NCBI GenBank assembly: GCA_035771175.1
Contig: CM069593.1
Span: 14,998,408-15,062,407, forward strand
Source of the DNA: Paratinospora sagittata
Taxonomy: Eukaryota > Streptophyta > Magnoliopsida > Ranunculales > Menispermaceae
Reading direction: 5' to 3'
DNA length: 64,000 nucleotides
Under the pieces are notes generated by a model that worked only from the letters and a program-made list of their open reading frames with translations, searched no databases and had not been told where the DNA came from. Shown here one piece after another: positions 1-10,607 of the stretch (its first letter is position 1; every line of letters starts with the position of its first letter). A program made the translations under genes and the position numbers.

Positions 1-176
1 TGACTCATCTTAATCTTCAATCTTGTCATTTTCTTATATTTTTTAAATAAAAAACATACATTTTTACTATTTTCATCCATTCGAAGTGTTTTTTTACAAA
101 AATATACCCAAAATTGAAGATAAAAAGGAGCGAAAATAGGTTTTGAAACCCAAAAAAATCGCCATCAAATTGGGTG

Positions 177-400
177 TGTCTGACCCTGCGTGGGCGGACA
201 GAATAAAATCTGTTCGACCTTAACAGACATAACATATTCCCTCTGCTCGGCCCATGAGGGTCGGACAAAAAAGAAAAAGAAAAATAAAAAGAAAAATAAA
301 AAATACATTATTCGACCCAATAGGGTCGGACACACCTCTTTATGTCCGACCTATAGTGGTCAAACATAAAGAGAAATGTCTGACCTTGGTGGGTAGGACG
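177..400. repeat. Cluster of five short imperfect palindromes
   Basis: Five units of about 21-24 bp lie at 177-200, 247-267, 311-332, 343-366 and 377-400. Each resembles TGTCCGACC, a 4-5 nt loop, then GGTCGGACA. The unit at 311-332 is the most regular. The flanks are AT-rich and non-coding. The pattern suggests a decayed transposon end or a short interspersed palindrome family; no family is recognised. Confidence 0.55.
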
Positions 401-1604
401 TTTGCGATTCTGGAGCGTGAAATGGATTTCTGGAACCTATTTTCGCCGCCTCATTCCACCATTTTCACATATGTTTTTGCAAAAAAAAATATTTAAATCC
501 AACAATGTAGCATTGAAATCAACTTAGAACATGTAAATATCATGATTTATTTATCGATTTGTGGTCAAAGATTGCACTTGAATCACTTTGAGTTCGAGGC
601 CTCCAAAACCCGAAATAACTCGATTTTTTGACAAGATTTCGCAACGTTGTTGCTCACAAATCTTTTTAACAGTGTTCTAACCATTTGAATGATTGAAAAA
701 CTTAAAGAAATGGTGAAGAAAAGAGAAGAAACGAGAGAGAGAAAAAGGGTTTAGGGCGTTGGGGTAAGAAGGATAGAATGAGAATTTAGGTGGGTGAAGA
801 GAATTTAGGTGGTGAAGAGAGAGGAAATGATTGATTTTAAATTTTTATATTGATGAAGAGAGTAAGTGGGTGAAAAAATAGGAAAAGGTGGGTAAAAATA
901 GCCAGACTTTTTTTTTTATTTCCCTTAAGGTATCTCCATATCTTTCGAGTATGAGACTAGTCCTAATTTAAAGTGAGAGCAAAATGATAGATCTCTCCCA
1001 ACAATGGCACCTATAAAAATTAAACCCTGAAACTTTTATACAAGTACAACCTTAAGACTCAACCTGCTTCCATTGAGCCAACTATTATTTTAAAATGAAC
1101 CACTATTTATAGTAAAGTAGAGGCTGACAAAACTTGTCTAAATTCAATTCTTGATTTTGTCGACCATATCCTTTAATGATATTTGTTTTAAGTGGATTAA
1201 TCTCTATATTGTGCATAAGTTACATTGAAAGACACCACGTATGTTAATTAAAAAAAAAAACTTCCATCTTTATACTTTGGTATACTTTCCTCTTTTTTTT
1301 TTTTTTAATTCTATTAAATATCTTTATTTTTTTATAAATAAATAAATAATGAAAATTGCTTTCCTTTGGTAATAAAAAAATATTTTATGTATGTTAAATA
1401 TCAGTATTATTTTTTAATATTAACACCTAATTCTGTTAAATATTATATATATATATAATTTATCATCTTTAAATACACAAATATTTCTAACACATCTAAT
1501 CTAAGAGAGTTACGGCGCCACCGTAAAAAAAATGGGGCGGTTCCTATCGCTCATGTAGCATTACCTTGGTAATAATACGATAAACTTGCCCATTATATAA
1601 AACC
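401..1604. other. AT-rich intergenic DNA, no gene seen
   Basis: There are long A/T runs, a purine-rich stretch near 710-900 and a short (TA)n at about 1445-1460. No coding signal, RNA gene or complete transposon was recognised. Confidence 0.6.
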
Positions 1605-1971
1605 TTGTCCGAGTGCTACAGCAACCCATCAGATGTAGGGAGGTTTCACCGACAAACCCTAGAAACATCATCCTCCTCAAAATTCAATCAGGCAATCCCA
1701 AGATTTCTGGCCGAGTACCAGATTGCACCGGGTCCACCCAAGATGAATAATTTCTCATATGGTGACAATGATTTTGGGCAATTCAAAGTGGCTGGGAACG
1801 AAGATAATTTGTCCGATTGAAGCCATCAATATGGAAACTAGTACAGAAATAACCAGTAAAGAGCTGCACAGCTCATGCTCTTGTGATTCTCCAAAGAAAT
1901 TAAGGCTCCTTCTACAATCTGAGCTTGGTCCTGCATTCTTTAGTTGGAAGTTCAATGAGATGGGAGAATAA
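1605..1971 (+). pseudogene. Frameshifted gene fragment of unknown family
   Basis: Two overlapping plus-strand frames have normal coding-like composition. One runs to a TGA at 1820 and the second continues in another frame from about 1759 to 1971, ending in the peptide LGPAFFSWKFNEMGE. One base lost or gained near 1800 would join them, so this looks like a broken exon or captured gene fragment. No promoter or splice context supports a working gene, and I do not recognise the family. It could also be chance open frame. Confidence 0.3.
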
Positions 1972-2250
1972 GTTGGTGGGTGGATCTCTATTGGTAATTG
2001 GGTACCGATATTTCCCTAATTTAATCACTTAGGCTTTCGTATTTGGTGAGGATTAGATTTCAATTTCAAAAATGCTTCTGCGACCTAAAACTTATACTCA
2101 AATCCACGTCTATGTTGATGAAGTGCACCATGAGTAGTGGATGTTCCATTTTCTTTGTCTCTCCTTCTGGACGTTGGACGTGGTGATTTATCATTTAGTG
2201 TATTGCCGTATATAAGGGTGGGTATATTTTTGGGTATGATTTCAGGGTTG

Positions 2251-2256
<6 letters not shown>

Positions 2257-2288
<32 letters not shown>

Positions 2289-2713
2289 AGAATGAAGAAG
2301 CAATTACAACCCTTTTACAACCCGCCCGCCGGAACCCCTGCGGTATCCCATCCTTTGGGAATAGAGTAATCCCTCGTCAACAACGAACACCACATCCAAG
2401 CGATCCCAACCCCAAACACTTTCTCTGCGCCTTCGGCAATCTGTCCCTCCAGCGTAATGAAGCTCCTCGGTGCTAGCTTTTTCTAACGTGATGACGAATT
2501 ATGATAGAAACGTACCTTGGTTCGCAACCGTTACATTTGACAATCTGTCCCACCAGCATAATGAAGCTCCTCGGTGCATAATGAAGCTCCTCGGTTATAG
2601 CTTTCTCTAATGTGATGACGAATTATGATAGAAACGCACCTTCGTGCAGCAAAGACTCGAACACGCTTATTATGTTGAAGTGTAGAGCGACCAACTGCGC
2701 TACATGATGTTGG
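2257..2713 (-). mobile_element. tRNA-derived SINE with poly(A) tail
   Basis: Read on the minus strand, the element starts next to a pol III box A (TAGCGCAGTTGG, at 2691-2702) and a box B (GTTCGAGTC, at 2654-2662). It ends in a run of about 30 A (plus-strand T run at 2256-2287). It is flanked by a target-site duplication, CAGGGTTGTTGTAT at 2243-2256 and CAGGTTGTTGTAT at 2714-2726, differing by one G. These are the marks of a SINE mobilised by LINE machinery. The body is longer than most plant SINEs because of an internal tandem duplication. The family name is not known to me. Confidence 0.85.
2436..2645 (-). repeat. Tandem duplication inside the SINE body
   Basis: Two units of about 103-110 bp (roughly 2436-2538 and 2539-2645) share the same order of sequence, including ATGAAGCTCCTCGGT and GATGACGAATTATGATAG. 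The second unit contains a further short duplication of the CATAATGAAGCTCCTCGGT segment. Confidence 0.8.
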
Positions 2714-2726
2714 CAGGTTGTTGTAT

Positions 2727-4141
2727 GGATCTCCATTAATAATAAATGATATTGTTCTCAACTTTCACTCTTTAGCCGAGTAAAAGACCTTTGTAAGGAT
2801 AGTGATTTCAACTAATATTTCACGCGAACTTGCTCATATTTAACATGGAAGAAAGGAGAGACTCGAGGGATCACGTGACTCATACTAATACTGTCTTTTA
2901 ACTTAACTATATCTGACCGAGTCGTGGGGATTTTGCTCTAGCAAGCCTTGGTTCTAATAAACTAAGGTGAGATCTCATCAAATTATATTTCAGGTGATAA
3001 ACTTATTATGTCTGATGTGAAAATAACTTAAAAGTCTCCAGCAGAACTGCATTCAAAGTAGTGCTTCCGAGGCAAACGCAGAGAAAGTATAATCAGTTAC
3101 TACTTTAACGTTCAAGTCCTTCGACGTATCAGCCGGCAGATCCGATTGGGCTGTACAATAGTTGACACTGATGACGACGATGAGGAGATGGAAGTGTTCA
3201 GAAGTCAAAAAACATTGGAACCCAACACTTGACTGATCAGCTTCGCTGATTACTCCTCTTTTCAATTGGAAATTTCTTGATCCTTCAACTTGGACAGTTT
3301 CAAAGCTTCAACACTTAACAGTTGAATGAGCTCTTCTGGTATTCAAAACGTCACGCTCTTTTGTAGAAAAATGATCAATACATGAGCTCAACCAAGAGCC
3401 ATTTTGCATCTTCTTTTACATGTTAATTCAATCATGGAAATTAATTCTGATTCCAGTTATCATGCCCAGATTCATTGCAATCCAAATCCATGAACCACAT
3501 CAAGAAGTATTCTTAATCCTTTCATGGCACTTGAAGTATTGACACTTCAAAAAGTAGAGTTTGATTGATCTCTTTTGTTCTGTACGATTGTGAATGAAGG
3601 AATTTACCAACTGTTGTGAGATTTATCCTCCAATCGGGCTTTCCATTCCCCTCTAGATTTCACAACTACACTACCAATCTTACCCTTCACCCCATCTAGG
3701 TGTACGGTTTTAGTTGAAAAGGCCATGAGATCCCTATGTGATGAACTTGCTCAAAATCTGACGTGGAACTATTATTTATTCAATCCACAAAATCTCTAAC
3801 ATGTAGTGTATGATCTAATTACCCGTGCTCCACTTGTTATGCATATCTTGATTTTTATTAGAACCTCCTAAAGTTAGAGTTCTTCTACAATGCCTTGTTG
3901 CTGATTAGGGTGAGATCTTAACTTATCAAAGTTAGTAGTTTTTTGTAATTAGAATGATATTTCTAAAATCATTCGTCTCAAAGAAAACCAATTGAATGAT
4001 ATCAGACGACCGATGGCTTAACGGGGCTTTCTGGGAGTTTCTCTGATCTTGTAACCGCAGTACTGAAGCGAGGAGCAAATTCTAATTCAAAATCGCGAGG
4101 ACCCCTCTGATCATTATATAACTACGATACTCCGGAACTTC
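2727..4141. other. Intergenic DNA, no supported gene
   Basis: Mixed composition between the SINE and the PPR promoter. A 70-codon minus-strand open frame at 3053-3265 resembles no family I know. No RNA gene or complete transposon is seen. Confidence 0.5.
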
Positions 4142-4290
4142 TGGGCCGCTAGGCATAATGGGTAGGACAAATGGGCTTTAGTGTACTAAGCTGGCCCGTT
4201 TTGTTACTCGAACCCATGGTATACACGGGCTTTCCGCAAAATATAGGACTTCTACTGACTAAAGCCCATTAACCAGCCCCATCATGGGCT
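4142..4290 (+). promoter_or_regulatory. Site II (TGGGCY) motif cluster upstream of the PPR gene
   Basis: TGGGCC is at 4142-4147, TGGGCT at 4172-4177 and 4285-4290, and the reverse form AGCCCA at 4263-4268. Site II motifs bind TCP factors and are common in promoters of plant genes for organelle and ribosome biogenesis. Placement 300-460 bp before the start codon, together with the telo-box nearer the start, fits that class. Confidence 0.5.
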
Positions 4291-4543
4291 CTTATTAGTC
4301 GTCCCAGAATCTCCGGAACATCCAAGTTCTCTATAGTGCGACAACATCGTATCAGTTTCCCCGAGTCCTCACCACGTGCGACACACGTGACCGAACCGAA
4401 GAACTCTAACAGACTAGTAGACTACTGCTACTAAATACTAATCTCCTTAACTCCTGCGAACTACAATTCCTTCTTCTCTTTCCCTCTGTAACACATCAGA
4501 TCTCGCCCTAAAACTCGCATTAGCTCGCCGGCTGGTCACCGGA

Positions 4544-4552
4544 AAACCCTAA
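4544..4552 (+). promoter_or_regulatory. Telo-box AAACCCTAA
   Basis: A perfect AAACCCTAA lies 48 bp before the PPR start codon. Telo-boxes paired with site II motifs are typical of plant genes for translation and organelle expression. It probably lies in or near the 5' leader. Confidence 0.5.
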
Positions 4553-4554
4553 AA

Positions 4555-4823
4555 ATGTCGTAAAGATGACAAACATTTCAAGCAATCCAATTTCACTCCA
4601 TGGCCGAGCTCCCCAAATTCCTCTCACCAAAACACCTCTTAAAACTCCTCAAAGCAGAGAAAAACACGAAATCTGCTCTCGCCCTCTTCGACTCGGTGAC
4701 CCCCAGACCGGGCTACGCCCACTCTCCGGCGGTGTTCCACCACATCCTCCGGCGACTCGCCGGATCCAAATCCGTCTCCCAACTGACCCAAATCGTGGAA
4801 CTTATCAAAACTCAAGAATGTAA
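4555..4823 (+). promoter_or_regulatory. Two upstream AUGs ahead of the PPR start
   Basis: ATG-TCG-TAA (4555-4563) is a two-codon reading frame. A second ATG at 4566 opens an 85-codon frame that runs past the PPR start at 4600 in another phase. If transcription starts upstream of 4555, ribosomes meet both before the PPR ATG, so translation could be reduced by them. The transcription start is not visible. Confidence 0.4.
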
Positions 4824-6699
4824 ATGTTCCGAGGACGTAGCTTTGTCGGTAATCAAAGCTTATGCGAACAATTCCTTGCCCGACAAAGCATTAGATGTGT
4901 TTCAGCGAATGGAAGAGATTTTCGGGTGTAATCCGGGGATTAGATCGTACAATTCGCTGCTTAATGCCTTTGTTGTTTCGAATCAGTGGGATCGGGCGGA
5001 GGCGTTTTTTGCGTATTTTGAAACGGTTGGAATGGCGCCGAATTTGCAGACTTATAATGTTTTGTTAAAGATTTTCTGCAAGAAGAAACGGTTCGAAAAG
5101 GCGAAGGGTTTGTTGGATTGGATGAGAAGAAGCGGGTTCGAACCGAATTTGGTTAGTTATGGGACTGTTATTAGTGGTTATGTAAAGGGTGGGAATGTTT
5201 TGGATGCATTGCAAGTGTTTGAAGAAATGCCTGAAAGAGGGGTTGCTCCTGATGTGGTTTGTCATAATATTTTGATTGACGGGCTTTTGAAAAAAGGGGA
5301 GTTTAGGAAGGGTATGGAAGTTTGGGAGAGGTTGTTGAGAGATTCTTCTTTGTGTCCCAATGTGGTTACTTATAATGTTATGCTTAATGGGTTGTGTAAA
5401 TGTGGGAAGTTTGCGGAGAGTAGGAAGATATGGCATAGGATGATGGAGAATGGGCACCAACCAGATTCGTTTACTTATTGTACATTGATACATGGTTTGT
5501 GTGAGTCGGGTGATGTGGATGGAGCATCGAGAGTTTATTTAGGAATGATTAAGGGTGGATCTGCTCCGGACTTGGCTACATGCAATGCGATGCTTAATGG
5601 GTTTAGTCGGGTAGGAAGAATTGATGATTGTTTTGAGTTGTGGGAATCTATGGGGAAGAGGGGCTGTCGAAATATTGTTAGTTATAACATAATTATAAAA
5701 GGGTTATTTGAGAATGGTAAGGTGGAAGAAGCAATTTCTATATGGGAACTCTTGCCTGACAATGGCTGTGTTCCAGATTCCATGAGTTATGGTGTTTTGA
5801 TTCATGGGTTGTGTGAGAATAGGTACTTGAACAAAGCTTTAAGAGTATTAAAAGAAGCAGAAGATGGTGGTGGGCATCTCGATGTTTTTGCTTATTCAGC
5901 TTTGGTTAATGGTTTATGTGGAGAAGGGAGTTTAGATGAAGCTGTTTGTGTTTTTGATAGGATGACTAAGCATGGTTGTCGACCAAATTCTGAGATGTAC
6001 AATACTCTGATCAACGGCTACATCAAGGCTTCTAAACTTTCACGGCCAATTCAAGTTTTTGAAAAAATGATGGAAAATGGTTGCATTCCTACCATGTTCA
6101 CATATAATACTCTTATAAGGGGTCTCTGTAGAGCTGAAAAATTTGTTGAGGCTTCAGCTCTTTTCAAAGAGATGCTAGGAAAAGGTTGGAAGCCAGACCT
6201 GGTAACTTATAGCTCTTTGCTACATAGTTTATGTAGAGATAAGAAGATTGATGATGCCCTTTATTTATGGGGCCAGATAATCAAGGATTTCAAGCCTGAT
6301 GTTGTTATGTACAATATTCTAATTCATGGACTTTGCTCTGTGGGAAAAATGAAAGAAGCTTTAGAGTTCCATTCAGAGATGAAGCAATGTAATAACTGTG
6401 TCCCGAATCTTGTGACACATAATACTCTCATGAACGGGCTTTACAAAGCCAAAGACTGTGATAAAGCATTAGAGATATGGAGCCAAATACCAGAAAACGG
6501 GTTGCAGCCAGATATCATATCTTATAACATAGCCCTCAAGGGGCTTTGTTCTTGTAATCGATTCTCTGATGCCATGAGTTTATTGGATGATGCCTTGTCT
6601 CAGGGAATTATACCAACTGCCATTACTTGGTACATACTTGTCAAAGCCATTCTTAATGGTGGTGAGTCCTTTGACATTCTGCCATCATCATTTGACTAG
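4600..6699 (+). CDS. P-class pentatricopeptide repeat protein (At3g09060-like)
   Basis: A 699-residue intronless protein made almost wholly of about 17 P-type PPR motifs of 34-36 residues from about residue 75 to the end; most carry the YN near the start and PD/PN at the end. PPR proteins bind single-stranded organellar RNA, each repeat contacting one base. No E, DYW or SMR domain follows, so RNA stability, splicing or translation is more likely than editing by itself. The N-terminus (LSPKHLLKLLK) closely matches the start I recall for Arabidopsis At3g09060, which supports the ATG at 4600 and full length. Organelle targeting is expected from the family, but a transit peptide is not obvious. 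A site II cluster and telo-box lie upstream. No frameshift is seen. Confidence 0.95.
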   Translation: MAELPKFLSPKHLLKLLKAEKNTKSALALFDSVTPRPGYAHSPAVFHHILRRLAGSKSVSQLTQIVELIKTQECKCSEDVALSVIKAYANNSLPDKALDVFQRMEEIFGCNPGIRSYNSLLNAFVVSNQWDRAEAFFAYFETVGMAPNLQTYNVLLKIFCKKKRFEKAKGLLDWMRRSGFEPNLVSYGTVISGYVKGGNVLDALQVFEEMPERGVAPDVVCHNILIDGLLKKGEFRKGMEVWERLLRDSSLCPNVVTYNVMLNGLCKCGKFAESRKIWHRMMENGHQPDSFTYCTLIHGLCESGDVDGASRVYLGMIKGGSAPDLATCNAMLNGFSRVGRIDDCFELWESMGKRGCRNIVSYNIIIKGLFENGKVEEAISIWELLPDNGCVPDSMSYGVLIHGLCENRYLNKALRVLKEAEDGGGHLDVFAYSALVNGLCGEGSLDEAVCVFDRMTKHGCRPNSEMYNTLINGYIKASKLSRPIQVFEKMMENGCIPTMFTYNTLIRGLCRAEKFVEASALFKEMLGKGWKPDLVTYSSLLHSLCRDKKIDDALYLWGQIIKDFKPDVVMYNILIHGLCSVGKMKEALEFHSEMKQCNNCVPNLVTHNTLMNGLYKAKDCDKALEIWSQIPENGLQPDIISYNIALKGLCSCNRFSDAMSLLDDALSQGIIPTAITWYILVKAILNGGESFDILPSSFD

Positions 6700-7897
6700 A
6701 AGCTAGGGGAAAAGTGGATTTCTCTTATAACATAGCACTGGATGATTCTTGATGGTGCCAATTCTGTCAGGCTCTTTGAAATTTTCAGAATCCCTGATAA
6801 ATAGTTGCAGCACCTCTATGTAGCTCTGTTCAGGATATACATTTTTGCTCAAAGGAATTAAAGGTATGCTTCTTCTGGAAGGATCATAAATTAGTAGTAC
6901 TTTTTGGCTATATGAGTGTGTGTGTGTGTGTTCTCCTTCTGTTGTTTCTTCTTAATGCATGAATTGATTTCTTCAGGGTTGGTCTCAGATTATGCTTTGG
7001 TTGGAGAGATGAAAATGCGTGACTGCGTCCTCTCAGAGATATCTATCTGAGAAGAAAAGCAAATCATCATCTCATCTTTATGAGTAAATGTACATATTTT
7101 GTTGAACTAGACTCTTAATGCTTCTGTTTCTTCTATTACATTTCTAACATCATGGTCAATTTGGATAGGAAAACTTCTTTGATTTACTCTTTTTTCCCCA
7201 TTTTGTTGTTTGCAAAATAATTATCCTTTTTTTTTCTTTTTGGCAAGATAGATATCTTCTTTCCGTCAATAATCGTATGATCTTGCTTTCACTTCACTTC
7301 TAAACTTATACAAGACTATTCACCCAAAAGGAAAAAAGAACTTATAAAAGGAAAATCCCGCTCAACCAAATTATCCCACTCGCCAGCCCTAATTTTGACG
7401 GGGCTTACCATTATTTTTTGTTCGCCGCAGGATTGACTCTTACCTGCCAATGAGCATATATATTTTTCTAAGAGTCTGGGATGGCATACTGAGATTGTCA
7501 TGGTGTGTTCTATTTCCACTATGTTGTGCAAAAAATTTAGTAAATTAACCAATTAACCAGAACTTTGTTCTTCTCAAACCCTAATTTACATTGTCTTTGA
7601 GAAAAAAAGAAAAAAGAAAAAAATCAAAGATGTCAACGATTCCTTTTCTTGCTGTACAATATTGCTTAAGTTCTACAAATAGCATCAGAGATTGTAACTT
7701 GGTTTACTAAATATTGATGGTGGCAAGAGATAATGCCAGTATCAGCTCCATAATGATGCAAAAGCAAAGTAGCATGATGTATCAAATCCAAGGAGCAAGA
7801 TTCACTTGGGTTTATGAATCATGCTATAATTGTATAGGCAATAATCTCATTCAGTTAATAGAGTAATCTTTCCTTTGTTTCAACCTGTGCCTGACTT
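6700..7897. other. 3' flank of PPR gene and convergent intergenic DNA
   Basis: Non-coding. It contains a short (GT)n at about 6917-6930 and several T- and A-rich tracts. The PPR gene (plus) and the next gene (minus) converge here, so it should hold both 3' UTRs. Confidence 0.6.
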
Positions 7898-8752
7898 TTA
7901 TTCATCCTTCTTTTCAGTTTCTGAAGAGACACTTTGCTCATAGATGAACTGTGAAAGCAAAGCCACAAATATCACCCCCAACACCGCCACTTTTCGCCAA
8001 TCAGAAGATGATATCAGTGCATCAACAATCCCCACACCCAACACCCCCATCAAAATGAGGTAAATACTTCTCCTGACATTTGATCCAGCATTTTCTCTTG
8101 TAACTTCAGTTATCTTCTTTGTTTCCTCCTTTAATTTTTCTCGTTCTTCGGGTGCTCTTTGCCTCAGATTCTTGAAGAACAAACCCTTATTTCGGTCTTT
8201 CTCCATTTGAGCTTCAAAATCCATCAACTTTTTCTCATTTTTCTCAATCTCCAGTCTGTTAGACTCTTGACTCTCTTCAAAAGCTTGGATTCTACTTTCC
8301 AAATTCCCCATTATCTGCAATCAAGTAAATGAAGAACAGGTTTATTTATAGCTAATGAAATTTCCCTGCAACAAGGACCCATAACAGAATTCTTTCATTG
8401 ATGTGTAAGTTAAAAACCTCACCCTGGTGCCGGCTTCATCAAGACCCTTGAGAGCACTTTCTCTAATTTCATCAAACTCTGCATTTGCTTCTTCGGCAAA
8501 TTGGGTCAGATAAGCAGAACGCTCGTCCAAGTAATCAGTAAGGCGTACTTTCTGGGTTTGAAGCATTGCAATTTTTGCGAGAAGTTCTTGCTTCTGGGCG
8601 TCTCCTTCAGAGGGGGGTGGAGATTCTGATGCAGTGTCATTGGGTTTGCTGTGTGAGAGAACTGAAATCTTTCTGTTGGGCACTTCTCTTTTGTTGCAAA
8701 ATCCATGTTTGGTGGTGGGAGGGAAGATTTGAAATGCCCTCAGAGTGTTCAT
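7898..8752 (-). CDS. Probable plastid coiled-coil membrane protein, function unknown
   Basis: Two exons on the minus strand: 8752-8423 and 8314-7898, joined in phase 0 with a GTGAGG donor and a TTGCAG acceptor, giving about 248 residues. The first ~55 residues are Ser/Lys/Pro-rich and poor in acidic residues, like a chloroplast transit peptide. Residues ~60-185 are charged heptad-like sequence typical of a coiled coil. Two hydrophobic segments follow near the C-terminus (around SIYLILMGVLGVGIVDALI and VAVLGVIFVALLSQF), then a short charged tail, which suggests anchoring in a thylakoid or envelope membrane by a hairpin. I do not recognise a named family. The splice model is well supported by phase and by the continuous coiled coil across the junction. 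Confidence 0.8.
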
Positions 8753-9231
8753 CTCTTTCTGCTTGTGTAGAGATAGAGTAGAGAGAGAAATGTGGAATTT
8801 ATTTTGAACCTTTCGTTTCTATGGAATCTTTGTGCGTTATCTCTTTTATGTTAAGCAATTATTGAGGCAGAGATTGTAAAATGCCCCTGTTATGAGGCAA
8901 GTATTTCTGGGTGTTGCTTCATGGTTGAATAATAATATGTTGTAATGCGACAGTTGAATTTTTATACGAAATGCAGCCAAAATTTTGGTGGTTTTTGATA
9001 ACCCTATTTGCAACTTTTAAAAAAATGTAGAGGGTTATAAAAAAAAATTGTTTTTAGATAATATATATATTTTTTTAACCTTTAATTGAAGTAAAGGTAA
9101 AAAAATTTGCTTATTTTTGTAGAGCTTAAAATTTTATTACAATTAGAGGTTGGTTTGGAAGTAGAATTAGAGGTTAAGTAGAGCTATTAAATGTTATTTA
9201 AGCCCTTTTTTTTTTTTTTTTGCGAAAAATG

Positions 9232-10228
9232 CTACCTAAGCCTTGAATGGTACGGGATAAGGAGGTATTTGAAAATATTTGTTTTTATCATTATTTTAGA
9301 ACTATTCTTAAAAATTTTAAAGTAAAAGAAGACTTAAAATAACATGAATAGAAACAATAGAAATATATAATTATTTGTAATTTTGAGAATTGATTTTGGC
9401 TGATGATAGAGTGGAGTGTAGGATATGTAATTGATCTAATGTAATTGAGAAAAGACAGAATAAAGTTGACACCCTTGGAATGACTTGGGTTGGGTTATGG
9501 GGTTGACACCATTAGAATTCAACCCGAATCAAACTTAACATTAACCCCTTAAATCCCTTATCTCTTATACCCTAAAGTTACCAAATTGTAAAACTAACAA
9601 AATTTCCAAAATTTTAAATCCAAATTGCAATTTTTTGGCCTTTTACGTGAAACCTCTCAACTCATATTCTTTTTTTATTTCTTCTTCTTTTTTATTTGTA
9701 TTTCTTTTTCTTCTTAGATTTTTTTTTATTATCTTTTTTAAGTCGAAGTCATTTTCTTCTATTTTTCCAAAATTAAGACTGCATTTGGTTCGTGATCCGA
9801 AAACTAGAATACAACTCAAAAAGTGAAAACTCAGAAAATAACATTTTGTTGTTTTTGAAAATAATTTGTTTTCTTTGTAAATTTTAAAAAAATTATTTTC
9901 AAATTTCAAACAACCAAATACGTTTTTCAGGTTTCTAAATTTTTGGATATTTCTAACTGTATTCGAAACATAAACCAAATGTAACCTAAGCCTTTCATGG
10001 TACAAGATAAGGAGGTATTTGAAAATATATTTTTTTATCATTATTTTAGAAGTATTCTTAAATTTTTTGAAGCAGAAGAAGACCTAAAATAATATAAACG
10101 GAAACAATTGAGAAATATATGACTATTTATAATTTTGAGAATTGATTTTAGCTGATGATGGAATCGAGGGTAGGATGTCTATTTTGTAACTGATATAATG
10201 TAATTGAGAAAAGACGTAGATTAAAGTT
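9232..10228 (+). repeat. Direct repeat pair of about 240 bp
   Basis: The segment at about 9232-9470 recurs at about 9986-10228. Shared blocks include GATAAGGAGGTATTTGAAAA, TTTTGAGAATTGATTTT and ATGTAATTGAGAAAAGAC. The two copies enclose about 500 bp holding MITE-like sequence. Identity looks roughly 80 percent by eye. Confidence 0.75.
9778..9986. mobile_element. Small MITE with terminal inverted repeats
   Basis: The left end reads GCATTTGGTTCGTGATCCG and the right end, reverse-complemented, ACATTTGGTTTATGTTTCG, giving an imperfect inverted repeat of about 25 bp around an AT-rich 209-bp body. No coding capacity. The target duplication is unclear. Confidence 0.5.
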
Positions 10229-10607
10229 TAGAAATTGTCAAAACTAAACAATTAATTAGAGGTGTAATTTTAAAAGATTGGTGAAGATAGGCACAATACT
10301 ATTTCAATGTTTTAGGGGGAATGATAGGAGAAAAAAAAAAAAGAGAGAGCAGAAGCAATCTGTACTGATAGTTCTTTCAGAACATGTAAAATCTTTCAAC
10401 AAATTGCTCCTAATTAACAAGCAACAATAAGATGAATTAACAAACAAATCATTCTTCCTGACTAAACTAAACAGATTTACAAAGCAACCAACATCCAAGA
10501 CAACTAAATCTAAGAAACTCAAAGCAGAACCACAGCTAGAAGTTTGCAGTAAATTATACTCCTAAACCCCCAAACACTGCTTAATTCCATGGCTTGAACC
10601 ATTTATT

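Larger units (their letters stand above)
8753..10607. other. Intergenic DNA with repeats and MITE remnants
   Basis: Between two minus-strand genes. It contains a 240-bp direct repeat pair and one MITE (annotated separately). A decayed stretch at about 9480-9720 resembles the reverse complement of the hAT-like MITE at 25504-26033 (shared GGGTTGGG-type motifs and a TTTGGCCTT block). No gene seen. Confidence 0.5.

Noticed and set aside
5065..5493. 142-codon minus-strand frame inside the PPR gene
   Set aside because: Shadow of the PPR repeats; the plus-strand product is clear.
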